From: UBA1479 sp040216635
Lineage (GTDB): Bacteria > Pseudomonadota > Alphaproteobacteria > Rhodospirillales > Casp-alpha2
DNA: 64,000 nucleotides
Direction: 5' to 3'
NCBI GenBank assembly: GCA_040216635.1
Contig: JAVJOU010000018.1
Location: forward strand, 124,001 to 188,000
Part shown: one piece after another, positions 17,388-26,784 of the stretch
Layout of the letters: each line of letters opens with the position of its first letter
Position numbering within the stretch: position 1 is the stretch's first letter
The notes under the pieces: generated by a model
What the model saw: the letters and a program-made list of their open reading frames with translations, nothing else
Database searches by the model: none
Told to the model about the DNA's origin: nothing
Translations under genes and position numbers: made by a program

Positions 17388-17846
17388 ATGTCCCAGGTCC
17401 ACCGCCGCATTCTGAACGCCGCCCTTGGCGGGTTGGAAGAAGAACAGGCGATTTACTTCGCCGACATCGCGGAAAAGCTCGGTGCCGATCCGCGCACCGA
17501 ACGCATGCCCAATCTGGTTTATCTGGTCTTGGCGGATACGGTGCGTTTCATGCCGACGTATCTGGTGAAAAAGGAATTCATCAACCGACTGTTTCGGTTT
17601 GTCGAGATCAATCATCGCCGGCTTTCCCGCGTTATTTATGATCCGGCTTTTCTGACGGATAAGACGCTACTCGCCCCGATCACCGGCGATTTCGTCGCCG
17701 AAGTGGTCGAGGCCACGCTGCTTCATTACGAGCAGGGAGAGATCGAAAGCGGAGAGCGTGTCGTCCACCGTATGACCTTCGATGAAAGCGGCGGGGCGAC
17801 GAATTTCCCCTATGCCGATGACGAGGATGAAGAGGAAGACGTCTAG
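17388..17846 (+). CDS. conserved hypothetical protein, acidic C-terminus
   Basis: 152 aa from the ATG at 17388 (MSQVHRRILNAAL); the open frame begins at 17346. I do not recognise the family. The sequence is mostly helical with no signal peptide, membrane segment or metal motif, and ends in an acidic tail rich in Asp and Glu (DDEDEEEDV). It shows normal GC-rich codon use and overlaps the convergent HMCES-type gene by 4 bp. The tail suggests a soluble cytoplasmic protein that may bind a basic partner. Confidence 0.7.
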   Translation: MSQVHRRILNAALGGLEEEQAIYFADIAEKLGADPRTERMPNLVYLVLADTVRFMPTYLVKKEFINRLFRFVEINHRRLSRVIYDPAFLTDKTLLAPITGDFVAEVVEATLLHYEQGEIESGERVVHRMTFDESGGATNFPYADDEDEEEDV

Positions 17847-18421
17847 AACAGCTCGCCCTGAACCCGTTCGGGTACCTGTTCCTCGTACATCAAGGCATCT
17901 TCAAAGGGGCGAAGCGACGCGCTGACTTGCCTGAAGGGGATATCCGGATCGATCCAGGCTTGGGCCCCTTCCGATGTCAGGATGACCGGCATGCGGTTGT
18001 GGATGTGTTCAATCGCGGGGGCGGGGGGACAGGTCACGATGGTGAAGGTGTCGCCATCCGTCAGCCCCGCGAAAACGGCGGGCCCTGGCGTGGCCGGTGC
18101 GATCCGGTTCTTACGTTTGCTGCCGTCTTCTGCCCTGCGCCATTCCAGATAAGCGGTCATGGGCACCAGGCAGCGTTGGTTCAAAAGCGGGCGAAAGGTG
18201 GCCTTGTCCGCCAAGGTTTCCGCCCGCGCGTTGATCAGGGGTTTTTTGTCCCAGGAAACGCTGAGGCCCCAACGCATAAGGCGCGCGCCATCGCCATCGA
18301 TGATCAGGGCTTGGTCGGTCGGGCGCTGGTCTTCGGAATTGGGCACGGCCGGCGGTTCTTCCAGATTGAACCGTTTCATGACCGTCCGGGGGCTGGCCGA
18401 CATTTCGTAACGTGCGCACAT
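17843..18421 (-). CDS. SOS response-associated peptidase family (HMCES/YedK-like abasic-site protein)
   Basis: 192 aa from the ATG at 18421. The essential catalytic cysteine is residue 2 (MCARYE), exposed after removal of Met1. The other active-site residues are in place: Asn64 in INARAET, Glu93 in YLEWRR and His141 in HNRMPVIL. HMCES/YedK proteins form a thiazolidine link with abasic sites in single-stranded DNA and shield them from strand breakage. The Cys2 requirement fixes the start. The gene converges with the acidic hypothetical protein and diverges from the SDR gene (69 bp between). Confidence 0.94.
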   Translation of the reverse strand: MCARYEMSASPRTVMKRFNLEEPPAVPNSEDQRPTDQALIIDGDGARLMRWGLSVSWDKKPLINARAETLADKATFRPLLNQRCLVPMTAYLEWRRAEDGSKRKNRIAPATPGPAVFAGLTDGDTFTIVTCPPAPAIEHIHNRMPVILTSEGAQAWIDPDIPFRQVSASLRPFEDALMYEEQVPERVQGELF

Positions 18422-18490
18422 GCCGGGCAGTATAGGCGATGACAAACAGGCGCTGGAATAGCGGGTTGGATTGCCGTACCTTCCGATGCC

Positions 18491-19267
18491 ATGAGCGGGA
18501 GCGGAGACAAACAGCCGGACACGGCGGCGGAAAATCGCCTGCGCACGGTGGTCATCACCGGTGCCAGCCGCGGTATCGGGCATGCCACGGCGCGGTTCTT
18601 TTTGTCCCGTGGGTGGCACATCATCACCTGTTCGCGTGAAGACACGCCCGAAGAATGCAAGCGTGATCCGCAGTGGACCTGCCATATTCCGACCGATTTG
18701 GCGGATCCCGCCAGCGTCGAGAATTTCATCGAAAAGGCCAACGCAGCCTTGCCCGAAGGGCGATTGGAGGCCCTGGTCAATAACGCCGGCATGTCTCCCA
18801 AAACACCGTTCAAGGAGCGCCTGGGCTGTCTGAACGGCGATCTCAGCGCCTGGCAGGACGTGTTCGACCTGAACTTCCTGGCACCGTTGCGCCTGTCCCG
18901 CGGCTTTGCTTCGGCCTTGCATAAGGGGGATGGCGCCATCGTCAACGTGACCTCCATCGCCGGGCACATGATCCATCCCTTCGCCGGTTCGGCCTATTCC
19001 ATTTCCAAGGCGGCTCTGTCGGCCCTGACCCGTGAAATGGCCAACGAATTCGCGGCTTTGGGCGTGCGTGTCAACGCGGTCGCCCCCGGCGAGATCGAAA
19101 CGGATATGATTCAGCCGGAATACGAGGCCTTGATCCCGCGTATTCCGCTCGACAAGATGGGCTCGCCCGATGATGTCGCGGGCGCGATCCATTATCTGTG
19201 CTCAGACGATGCGCGCTATGTCACTGGGACCGAGATCTGGGTTACCGGCGGCCAGCACATGGTTTAA
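18491..19267 (+). CDS. SDR family oxidoreductase
   Basis: 258 aa classical short-chain dehydrogenase/reductase. The dinucleotide motif TGASRGIG is at residues 23-30. NNAG, the catalytic serine in NVTSIAG and the YxxxK motif (AYSISKAALSA) are all present, followed by the RVNAVAPGEIETDM stretch typical of FabG-like enzymes. The C-terminus YVTGTEIWVTGGQHMV is also canonical. The substrate cannot be named. It is divergent from the HMCES-type gene and not obviously in an operon with the TAXI protein gene 111 bp downstream. Confidence 0.9.
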   Translation: MSGSGDKQPDTAAENRLRTVVITGASRGIGHATARFFLSRGWHIITCSREDTPEECKRDPQWTCHIPTDLADPASVENFIEKANAALPEGRLEALVNNAGMSPKTPFKERLGCLNGDLSAWQDVFDLNFLAPLRLSRGFASALHKGDGAIVNVTSIAGHMIHPFAGSAYSISKAALSALTREMANEFAALGVRVNAVAPGEIETDMIQPEYEALIPRIPLDKMGSPDDVAGAIHYLCSDDARYVTGTEIWVTGGQHMV

Positions 19268-19378
19268 GCGCCCCACACCCTTTTTTATGCATGTTCTTTC
19301 GTTCACGCAAATGTCGCTTGCGTGCAATCCAAAAGGGTGATGACAATCCGCCCTCAACCTTGTCAGTGGAGGTCTGTC

Positions 19379-20323
19379 ATGCAGGTGTTTGGTCGTTTTG
19401 TTCTTCTAATTGCACTGTTGGTGGGATTTCATGGTGCGGCGTTCGCCGACAAGACCAAGGTGTCGTTGGGCACGGCGACCAAGGGTGGCGGGTTCGAAGT
19501 GTTTGGCGGCGGTGCCGCCCAGGTCATCAACGAGACCGATGACAGTCTGAATGTCACGCCGGTCGGCACCAAGGGCAGCCGCGAGAACATCCCCCTGTTG
19601 GAAGCGGGAAAATTGGATACCGCCCTGGTCGCCAGCTTGCCGGCCTATGAGGCCTTCAACGGCGTCGGCCGGGCGCCCTCGGACCTTAAGATCATCACGG
19701 CCATCTATTCCACCTTCGGCATGTTCGCCGTGCGCAGCGACAGCACGGCAACCTCTTTCCGCGATCTGGTCGGCAAACCGGTCGCCTGGGGAACCAAGTC
19801 GTCGGGGCTGACGCTTCTGGGGAAATACGTGTCCGAGGCCTTGGGATTGGATAGGGATAAGGATTTCCAGGCCCATTTCCTGGCCAAGGCCGGGGACGGC
19901 GCACCCATGCTGCTGGATGGCCGGATCGACGGATTTTGGGGCGGCGGGGTCGGCTGGCCCGGTTTCATCAAGGTCATGAAGGGGGGCGGGCGCTTCGTCG
20001 GGCTGAGCGATGCCGACGTTGCCCTGGTCAACGGTAAACATCCGTTTCTCAAGCCCTTCACCCTGCCGGCCGGCTCCTACGAAGGGCAGAAGGAAGCCGT
20101 GAGTTCCGTTGCTTCATTCAGCTTTTTGCTGGCCCGCGCCGACCTGCCCGACGACGTCGCCTATCGCCTGGCCAAGGCGCTGCATCAGGGGCATGGCGTG
20201 CTGTCCGGGCGGCTCAAGCAGGCGCGGGAGACAACGCCGGAAAATACCGTCATCGCGGCGCCGACGCCGGGGCATATCCATCCCGGTGTGCGCAAGTATC
20301 TGAGCGAAATCGGGATTCAGTAG
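19379..20323 (+). CDS. TAXI family TRAP transporter solute-binding protein
   Basis: 314 aa from the ATG at 19379, which has GGAGG at 19368-19372. A signal peptide (MQVFGRFVLLIALLVGFHGAAFA) precedes the mature domain, so it is periplasmic. The KVSLGTATKGGGFEVFGGG start and the GRIDGFWGGG region fit the TAXI group of TRAP binding proteins, which deliver dicarboxylates, glutamate or other anions to a membrane permease. No TRAP permease gene is nearby, so it is an orphan binding protein here, and the ligand is unknown. Confidence 0.85.
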   Translation: MQVFGRFVLLIALLVGFHGAAFADKTKVSLGTATKGGGFEVFGGGAAQVINETDDSLNVTPVGTKGSRENIPLLEAGKLDTALVASLPAYEAFNGVGRAPSDLKIITAIYSTFGMFAVRSDSTATSFRDLVGKPVAWGTKSSGLTLLGKYVSEALGLDRDKDFQAHFLAKAGDGAPMLLDGRIDGFWGGGVGWPGFIKVMKGGGRFVGLSDADVALVNGKHPFLKPFTLPAGSYEGQKEAVSSVASFSFLLARADLPDDVAYRLAKALHQGHGVLSGRLKQARETTPENTVIAAPTPGHIHPGVRKYLSEIGIQ

Positions 20324-20380
20324 GCGCGCGTTATTTTTTCAACAAGGGCAATTGGTTAAGTGTCCTTTCCAAGATTTCCC

Positions 20381-20396
20381 TTAACCCTGCCTTAAC
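20381..20396 (+). promoter_or_regulatory. CtrA-type binding site (TTAA-N7-TTAAC)
   Basis: TTAA at 20381-20384 and TTAAC at 20392-20396 are separated by seven bases, the full CtrA consensus of alphaproteobacteria. A further TTAA half-site lies just upstream, near 20355. The site is about 105 bp before the start of the coiled-coil membrane protein gene and downstream of the TAXI gene stop, so the downstream gene is the likely target. Confidence 0.6.
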
Positions 20397-20500
20397 CACG
20401 ATTCCGCTACCTTGACGGCTTACTCAAAGGCGTTTCGCCCCGGCATTGCAGGGGTGTATCATGCCTATGCGCGTTTTGCCCGTGAAGGAGGGCGCAAACC

Positions 20501-23500
20501 ATGGCCAAGCAGGTATCGCGGAAAAGTCAGCCGGAACAGGGCAAAACCCCGGAAAACGGGCGTGTTGCAACCGGCGACGAGGTGATTGGATCTCAGGCGG
20601 TTTTGCCGGATGTCAGCGACCTGATGGCGCCGGATGATGGGCGGGCGCCGTTTTACCTGCGGTGGAAGCTTCATCTGCTGGGTGGCGGCTTGCTGACCGT
20701 TCTGTGGTTCGCGGTGGTTTTGGATTTCATCGAACAATCCCTGGGCCTGCAGAACCTGCCCGAATTGCTGCCCCATGAAGTGGGCGGGCTTGCGGCCGGG
20801 GCCTTCACCCCCGTGGCATTTCTGTGGATGGTGATCGCTTTTTTCGAGCGTGGCCGTCAACTCCGCAACGAGACCGAACTTCTGCGGGCACACCTTCGAA
20901 AACTGATTTATCCTGCGGACCGCGCCGACAGCCGGATGAAGGAAATCACCGCATCCCTGCGCACGCAGACCAAGGAACTGTTATCCGCTTCGGATGAAGC
21001 GGCCCGCCGTGGGCAGGCGTTGGACGACCTGATCCGCGAGCGGACCCGCGATCTGTCCCAAGTGTCCGAGGATGCAGATCTGCGTGCCCATGCCGTGGCG
21101 GATGCTTTGAAGCGCCAGACCGAAGACTTGTCATCGGCTTCGGAACGGGCGGCCGGCCGGGCCCGGGAAGCGGGTGAAAGCCTGTTCGAACAAGCCCATG
21201 GGCTGACCGTTACGACCGACCGTGCATCGGCCCGGGCTGAGGATATGATCCAGACCCTGAAGCGCCGGTCGGAAGAATTGGACGGTGTTGCGCAAGAGGC
21301 GTCCGACCGTACCTTGAAAGCGGTTGAGGCATTCGACCGGCGGACCGAACGCCTGGACAATGTCTCCCGCGAGGCCTTGGCGCGCGGTGTGCAGGCCGAC
21401 AGCCTGTTGGAACGGCGCACGACGGAAATCCAGGATGCGGCGGGCAAAGCGAATTCCACCGTTGTCGAGGCCGCGGGGGCCCTGGATACGGCCGCACAGG
21501 ATCTGACCCATCGGGTCGAGCGGGCAAAGGAAACCGCGACCGAACTGGAACTTGGTCTGGGACGCCAGGCGGATGTGCTGGATGCCGTGGGCGACCGGGT
21601 ATCGGACCGTGTTTCCCAGATCAGTTCGTTGTTGCGTGAAAATGCGGATGCGTTGTCCAACGTGACCGAACAGGCCGTGGTTCAGGCCACGGATGCGGGC
21701 GGTCGATTGAACCGACAGGCTGCCGCCATCACGGAAACCGTGGATCGCGCCGTCGAGCGTTTGACCAAATCCGGGGACGGCTTGTCGAGCCAGGTCGACA
21801 ACCTGCATGGCCAGGCACAGCAGATCTCCGATCAGGCCGATGCGGCTGCGGACAATCTTTTGCGTGCGACCAACGAACTGGGCGACAACGCCGACCGCAC
21901 GATCACCCGCGCCGAACAAGTGGGCGGAGAACTGCGCATGCGGTCCGATGAATTGCGCGGCACGTCGGATCAGGCGGTCGAACGGCTGGCCGAATTCGGG
22001 CGTGAAATCGCGGGCCGCCGTAACGAGTTGGCCCAGGCAGCGGATGCCGCTGCCAACCGACTGGCGGCGGTTGGTGCCGACCTTAGCCGCCGGCAGGGCG
22101 ATATGACGACGGCGGCGGATGCCGCAGACGGGCGGGTGAGCAGCCTGATCGAAGGCTTGCGTGAAACGGAAACAAGTCTGTCCAGAACGGTGGACAAAGG
22201 ATCGGCCGATGTGGCTTCGGTAACGCGGGCCTTGCTGCATAGTGCCGACCGGGTGCAGGCCTCGACCCAGAGTGCCGGGGCTGTCGCGCAGACATTGCAG
22301 GACACCTTGATCGGCCTGACAGAAGCCAGTTCCCAGGCGGTTGAACGGCTTGACCAGTTGGGCGGTCAAATGAGCACGCAATCGAACATGATCGGCGATG
22401 CCTCGGGCCAGGCCGTGACCAATCTGGAAAAGGTTTCAGCGCTGTTGCGGTTCCATTCAGATCGGCTTCGCGAAATTTCCCAACGTTCGGTCGAACAGAT
22501 CGGAAATGCCGGCGGTGCTGTCGAAGGGGCGGGCGATCAGGTTGTTTCGGCAATCACCGATTCCGAAGGTAAGCTGCGGGAATTGGATGTGCTCATGCGC
22601 GACCGGTTGGATCAGGTCGTGGCGGCTTCCAGCCAAACCACGGCGGCGATCGGCGCCACGCTTGACGCGGTCAAGCGCGGCACCACGGGGTTGCAGGTTT
22701 CCGGTGCCGAGGCCGTTGGTGAAATGACCAAGGCGGGGGCGGCGCTTGATGGGCAGTCCCGGGCGATCCGCGAGGTTTCCGATCAGGCGGCGAATCTGTT
22801 GTCCATGGTCACGGAGATTTTGTTCCGTCAGGGCGAAACCGTATCCGAAACCACGGATGCGGCAAGCCACAAGGTCAATGCCCTGCGGGATGCCATGGAA
22901 TTGCGGACCGTGGAGTTGGAGCGTGTCAGCACCCTGACCGACGAACGCATCGCCATCGCGCGGCGTTTCCTTAAGGACGCGGCGGGCGAGCTGGATGATG
23001 CTACCGAGCGTGCTTCGGGCCGCGTAAAAGACGCATCGAACGCGCTGTCCGACGGACGGGACAAGGTCGAGGAAGTGGTCGATCACGCGGTTTCGCGCCT
23101 GGGTACGATCGGCGACGTGGTCAAGGAAGTCGTGCATGAAGCGGTTTCGGATTCCGACCGCACCACGGCACGGCTTGCGGGCATCCGCAACGGCCTGACG
23201 CAGTATCGGGGCGAGTTGGAACAAGCCGTGACCGATGCGCGCGAACGGTTGACCAGCCTGTCGACCATCATGCGCACCACGGCAACGGATGTGACCAAGG
23301 CGTCGGAAACTGCGGGCACGGACCTGCATTCATTTTCTGAACGGCTGCAGGAGCAGGCCGTCAATGTCACGCGTCTTGCCAATGATGCGGCCGCCCGTCT
23401 GTCGCGTGTCGGCGAAGGGTTGAATAACCGGGCTAATGAAATTGCCCAGACCGTCGACAAATCGTCGAACATGGTGACGCTGATTTCGGATTCGCTCCAT

Positions 23501-24631
23501 TCGTCGTCACAGCAATTGACCGGCGTGGTTGAACGGGCGTCCGGTCAGGTCGAGGCCATCGGTGCCATGCTGCGCCAGCGCACGGTGGAACTGGAAGGCA
23601 TGTCCGACAGCACGCTTACGGGCCTGCGCGACCTGGGCCGCGAGTTCCGTTCGCGTCTCGATGAATTGGAAAACGTGTCGCGCGACCTGACTTCGCGGGT
23701 CGATGAAGCCTCGCATTCGCTCGATACCCGGGCGGAACAGCTTGACCGTGTGTCGGAACGGGCCGTTCAGCGCCTGGATCAGGCGGGTGAGGCGGTTGCC
23801 CGGACTTCGGTCGAAGCGGACGGCCTGTGGCGCGAAAGCAGCGAAAAGATCAACCGTCTGTCCGAAAGCTTGCGTGCCCATACGGACGAAGCGGGCGGGC
23901 TTGCCGACAAGGTGCTGACCAAGATGGATGGGGCCGCCGAAACCCTGCGCCGCCAGATGGATCATCTGTCCTCCAATTATCGGCAAGCGGAACAGAGCAT
24001 TTCCGCACTCGGCCAATCGATCAGCGAACGGGGACGGCAACTCGGCAAGGCATCGGACGAAGCGATTTCCAAGGTCGGTTTGTGGGATTCCGCGCTACGC
24101 AACCAGGCGGAAAACATCAACCGGTCGCTTGGGGAATTCGGCCGCAGGGCCCAGGAAACCAGCACCAATCTGGAAGCGCAGTCGCGGCAGCTGCATTTCG
24201 CGGCGGACGAAGCGCGATCGATTCTGGATACCCTCAACAAGCGTAAGGTCGACGTTCAGGTTTCCGACTTCCTGCAGCAGATGAGCTTCGTGACGGAACG
24301 CCTGCAATCCGTGGCGGTCGACCTCAACCGGTCGCTCGAAGTGCCGATCAGCGAAGAAGAATGGCGCCGCTTCAACCAGGGCGACAAGAGCGTATTCGTG
24401 CGCAAGATGCTGGGCTTCCGGGAAAAGGCGAAACTCGACGCCATTGCCAAGATGTATCGGGAAAATTCGGAATTCCGGGATTACGCGGGCCGCTATGTTT
24501 CCGAATTCGAACGTCTTTTGCAGGATGCGGGCAAGCGTGATCCGGACAACATCCTGCGCACCACCTTCCTGTCGTCGGACGTGGGCAAGGTCTACATGAT
24601 CCTGGCCCGGGCGCTGGGCCGTAATATCTAG
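20501..24631 (+). CDS. large membrane-anchored coiled-coil protein, TipN-like architecture
   Basis: 1376 aa with AAGGAGG at 20485-20491, 9 nt before the ATG. A short polar N-terminus is followed by two transmembrane helices at about residues 58-78 and 95-115, then a cytoplasmic region of more than 1200 residues. This is heptad-rich and built of degenerate units of roughly 35-45 residues containing LxRRTxELxxVSxxA-like cores. The last 120 residues (from about 1255, LQQMSFVTERLQSVAVDLN) look globular. Two N-terminal membrane segments plus a long coiled coil is the plan of the Caulobacter polarity factor TipN, and a CtrA site lies upstream. Orthology is not shown: coiled coils mimic each other, and this protein is much longer than Caulobacter TipN. 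Confidence 0.75.
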   Translation: MAKQVSRKSQPEQGKTPENGRVATGDEVIGSQAVLPDVSDLMAPDDGRAPFYLRWKLHLLGGGLLTVLWFAVVLDFIEQSLGLQNLPELLPHEVGGLAAGAFTPVAFLWMVIAFFERGRQLRNETELLRAHLRKLIYPADRADSRMKEITASLRTQTKELLSASDEAARRGQALDDLIRERTRDLSQVSEDADLRAHAVADALKRQTEDLSSASERAAGRAREAGESLFEQAHGLTVTTDRASARAEDMIQTLKRRSEELDGVAQEASDRTLKAVEAFDRRTERLDNVSREALARGVQADSLLERRTTEIQDAAGKANSTVVEAAGALDTAAQDLTHRVERAKETATELELGLGRQADVLDAVGDRVSDRVSQISSLLRENADALSNVTEQAVVQATDAGGRLNRQAAAITETVDRAVERLTKSGDGLSSQVDNLHGQAQQISDQADAAADNLLRATNELGDNADRTITRAEQVGGELRMRSDELRGTSDQAVERLAEFGREIAGRRNELAQAADAAANRLAAVGADLSRRQGDMTTAADAADGRVSSLIEGLRETETSLSRTVDKGSADVASVTRALLHSADRVQASTQSAGAVAQTLQDTLIGLTEASSQAVERLDQLGGQMSTQSNMIGDASGQAVTNLEKVSALLRFHSDRLREISQRSVEQIGNAGGAVEGAGDQVVSAITDSEGKLRELDVLMRDRLDQVVAASSQTTAAIGATLDAVKRGTTGLQVSGAEAVGEMTKAGAALDGQSRAIREVSDQAANLLSMVTEILFRQGETVSETTDAASHKVNALRDAMELRTVELERVSTLTDERIAIARRFLKDAAGELDDATERASGRVKDASNALSDGRDKVEEVVDHAVSRLGTIGDVVKEVVHEAVSDSDRTTARLAGIRNGLTQYRGELEQAVTDARERLTSLSTIMRTTATDVTKASETAGTDLHSFSERLQEQAVNVTRLANDAAARLSRVGEGLNNRANEIAQTVDKSSNMVTLISDSLHSSSQQLTGVVERASGQVEAIGAMLRQRTVELEGMSDSTLTGLRDLGREFRSRLDELENVSRDLTSRVDEASHSLDTRAEQLDRVSERAVQRLDQAGEAVARTSVEADGLWRESSEKINRLSESLRAHTDEAGGLADKVLTKMDGAAETLRRQMDHLSSNYRQAEQSISALGQSISERGRQLGKASDEAISKVGLWDSALRNQAENINRSLGEFGRRAQETSTNLEAQSRQLHFAADEARSILDTLNKRKVDVQVSDFLQQMSFVTERLQSVAVDLNRSLEVPISEEEWRRFNQGDKSVFVRKMLGFREKAKLDAIAKMYRENSEFRDYAGRYVSEFERLLQDAGKRDPDNILRTTFLSSDVGKVYMILARALGRNI

Positions 24632-24665
24632 ACGGAGAATTGACCGGCGAAATGTCGGCGGCGGT

Positions 24666-25466
24666 TCAGGTGCCGTTGTCGGCTTCGCTGTCGTTCAAGC
24701 TGTCGGGGTTGAACCATTGCAGGTCCGGTGCCAGGCCGGCGACCTTTCCGATTACCAATAACGTCGCACCCGTCAAACCGGCGCCCGTCACGGCATCGGA
24801 CAGGCCGCTTAGCGGGGCCTGAACCGTCCGCTGATCAGGGCGGGTGCCCTGATTGATGGCGGCGGTCGGGGTGTCGGGGGCAAGGCCGTGTTCGATCAGC
24901 CGGCGGCAAATCGTCTCCAGATTGGTCAGCCCCATATAAATGACCAAAGTCGTTTCCGGGTCTGCCAGTCCGTCCCAATCCAGGTCGAGTGAGCCTTCGG
25001 TCGCTAGATGCCCGGTAATGAATCGCACGCTATGGGCCAGGCCCCTGTGGGTCAGCGGAATGCCCGCATAAGCGGCACAGCCGGCCGACGAGGTGATCCC
25101 GGGTACGATTTCGAACGGAATGTTCGCGCGCGCCAAATGCAGGGCTTCTTCGCCGCCGCGGCCGAATACGAAAGGATCGCCGCCCTTCAGCCGCACAACC
25201 CGGCGTCCCGACCGCGCCAGCTTGATCAGCAGCGCGTTGATGTCTTCCTGCGGCATGTGGTGGTTGCGGGCCTGCTTTCCGGCGAAAATGCGGCTGGCGC
25301 CGGCCGGGATAAGGTCAAGGATTTGGTCGGACACCAGCTTGTCGTAGACAACGACATCGGCTCCCATGATCCGCCGAAGACCTTTGACCGTCAGAAGGTC
25401 GGGGTCACCGGGGCCGGCACCGACAATGGCAACGGGTGTGACGGCTGGGCGGGTATTTCCGGTCAT
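24666..25466 (-). CDS. cobA: uroporphyrinogen-III C-methyltransferase
   Basis: 266 aa from the ATG at 25466 (MTGNTRPAVTPVAIVG). It methylates uroporphyrinogen III at C2 and C7 to precorrin-2 for siroheme and cobalamin. The signatures GAGPGDPDLLTVKG, the VRLKGGDPFVFGRGGEE stretch and IPFEIVPGITSS are intact. It is the stand-alone methyltransferase, without the dehydrogenase/ferrochelatase part of CysG. Siroheme would serve a sulfite reductase in the assimilatory pathway encoded at 29-33 kb, but no such gene is in the window. It is divergent from ctaA. Confidence 0.95.
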   Translation of the reverse strand: MTGNTRPAVTPVAIVGAGPGDPDLLTVKGLRRIMGADVVVYDKLVSDQILDLIPAGASRIFAGKQARNHHMPQEDINALLIKLARSGRRVVRLKGGDPFVFGRGGEEALHLARANIPFEIVPGITSSAGCAAYAGIPLTHRGLAHSVRFITGHLATEGSLDLDWDGLADPETTLVIYMGLTNLETICRRLIEHGLAPDTPTAAINQGTRPDQRTVQAPLSGLSDAVTGAGLTGATLLVIGKVAGLAPDLQWFNPDSLNDSEADNGT

Positions 25467-25618
25467 GCGGTTGGCTTCGTCCTGGGTTTGTATTAAGACG
25501 CGTGGACTTGCCCGCGCGGGGGTGTTGAGTTGCCCCAACATTGTGCAAAACAGTCTGTGAATCAATGCCGCCGGCCACTGTTTGCGGCGAAAACAACCAA
25601 CGACGTGGATTTCTGACC

Positions 25619-26680
25619 GTGAACACTGCCCTGAACACCCAACCGCCGGAAACGGCCCGCCCGGGGTCTTTTGATCCTGTCGCCGTTTGGCTTCTTGTGA
25701 TTTGCGCCATGGTGTTCGCCATGATCGTGTTGGGCGGCGTCACGCGTCTGACGGAATCGGGGCTGTCCATGGTCGATTGGCGGCCGGTCACGGGTTGGCT
25801 GCCGCCGATCGGCGAAGCCGAATGGCGTGCGGCTTTCGATGCTTATCGGCAAAGCCCCGAATACCGCCATATCAATGCGGGCATGGGGCTGGACGGGTTC
25901 AAGGAAATCTTCTGGTTGGAATACCTGCACCGCCTGTTCGGGCGGGTGATCGGCATTGTGTTCCTTGTTCCCTTTGTCTGGTTTCTTTGCGCGGGCAAGA
26001 TCAAAGGGGCGCTCAGAGGCAAGTGTCTGATTTTATTCGCACTTGGCGGTCTGCAGGGCGTACTCGGCTGGTACATGGTGAAAAGCGGGCTGATCGACGA
26101 GCCGTCGGTCAGCCAGTACCGTTTGGCCGCACACCTTTCCCTGGCGCTGATCATCTATCTGTTCGGATTATGGGTGGCGTTGGGGATTCTGCAGCCGCGC
26201 GCCGCCGTTGTTCCCCCGGCACAGGCTAAGGTTTCTACCTTGGTTACAGCCCTTTTGGCGATTATCTGTGTGACCGTGTTTTCAGGTGCATTGGTGGCGG
26301 GGCTGGATGCGGGGCTGCTCTACAACACATTTCCATTGATGGACGGGCATGTTTTCCCGGAGGATGCGTTTGAACTCCGGCCCGTTTTCCTTAATTTCTT
26401 CGAAGACCGGGGCACCGTTCAATTCAATCACCGGGTTCTGGCGATGACGACCGCCTGTCTGGTTTTGCTGTTCTGGGCATGGGCTGTCCGGTCGACGGCA
26501 CCGGCGGGCCTTAAGCAAGCCGCGGGTTTGATGGCCTTGGCCGTGGCGGTTCAGGCGGGATTGGGTATCGCAACCTTACTGATGGCCGTACCGGTTGCGC
26601 TGGGGGCCTTGCACCAGGCCGGTGCGGTGGTTCTTTTGACGGCAACTCTTTGGTGCCTTCACCAAGCACGCAGAAGATAG
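25619..26680 (+). CDS. ctaA: heme A synthase (CtaA/COX15 type 2)
   Basis: 353 aa from a GTG at 25619; an ATG at 25565 would add 18 unconserved residues and remains possible. It converts heme O to heme A for cytochrome aa3 oxidases. Eight transmembrane helices are visible, with the four expected histidines in EYLHRLFGR, RLAAHLSLAL, FNHRVLAM and LGALHQAGA. The VLGGVTRLTESGLSMVDW and GGLQGVLGWYMVKSGL stretches mark the alphaproteobacterial/mitochondrial COX15 branch. It stands alone between cobA and the DHH gene, away from ctaB or cox genes. Confidence 0.95.
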   Translation: MNTALNTQPPETARPGSFDPVAVWLLVICAMVFAMIVLGGVTRLTESGLSMVDWRPVTGWLPPIGEAEWRAAFDAYRQSPEYRHINAGMGLDGFKEIFWLEYLHRLFGRVIGIVFLVPFVWFLCAGKIKGALRGKCLILFALGGLQGVLGWYMVKSGLIDEPSVSQYRLAAHLSLALIIYLFGLWVALGILQPRAAVVPPAQAKVSTLVTALLAIICVTVFSGALVAGLDAGLLYNTFPLMDGHVFPEDAFELRPVFLNFFEDRGTVQFNHRVLAMTTACLVLLFWAWAVRSTAPAGLKQAAGLMALAVAVQAGLGIATLLMAVPVALGALHQAGAVVLLTATLWCLHQARRR

Positions 26681-26784
26681 ATTTGGGTTCCCTAACGGGC
26701 CGATTCCCGGCAAACTGCGGCCCAGACATCAGCCCAAATTAATACGGGATCGAAACTGACCCAGAAACGGGGGAAGACTTGGTT

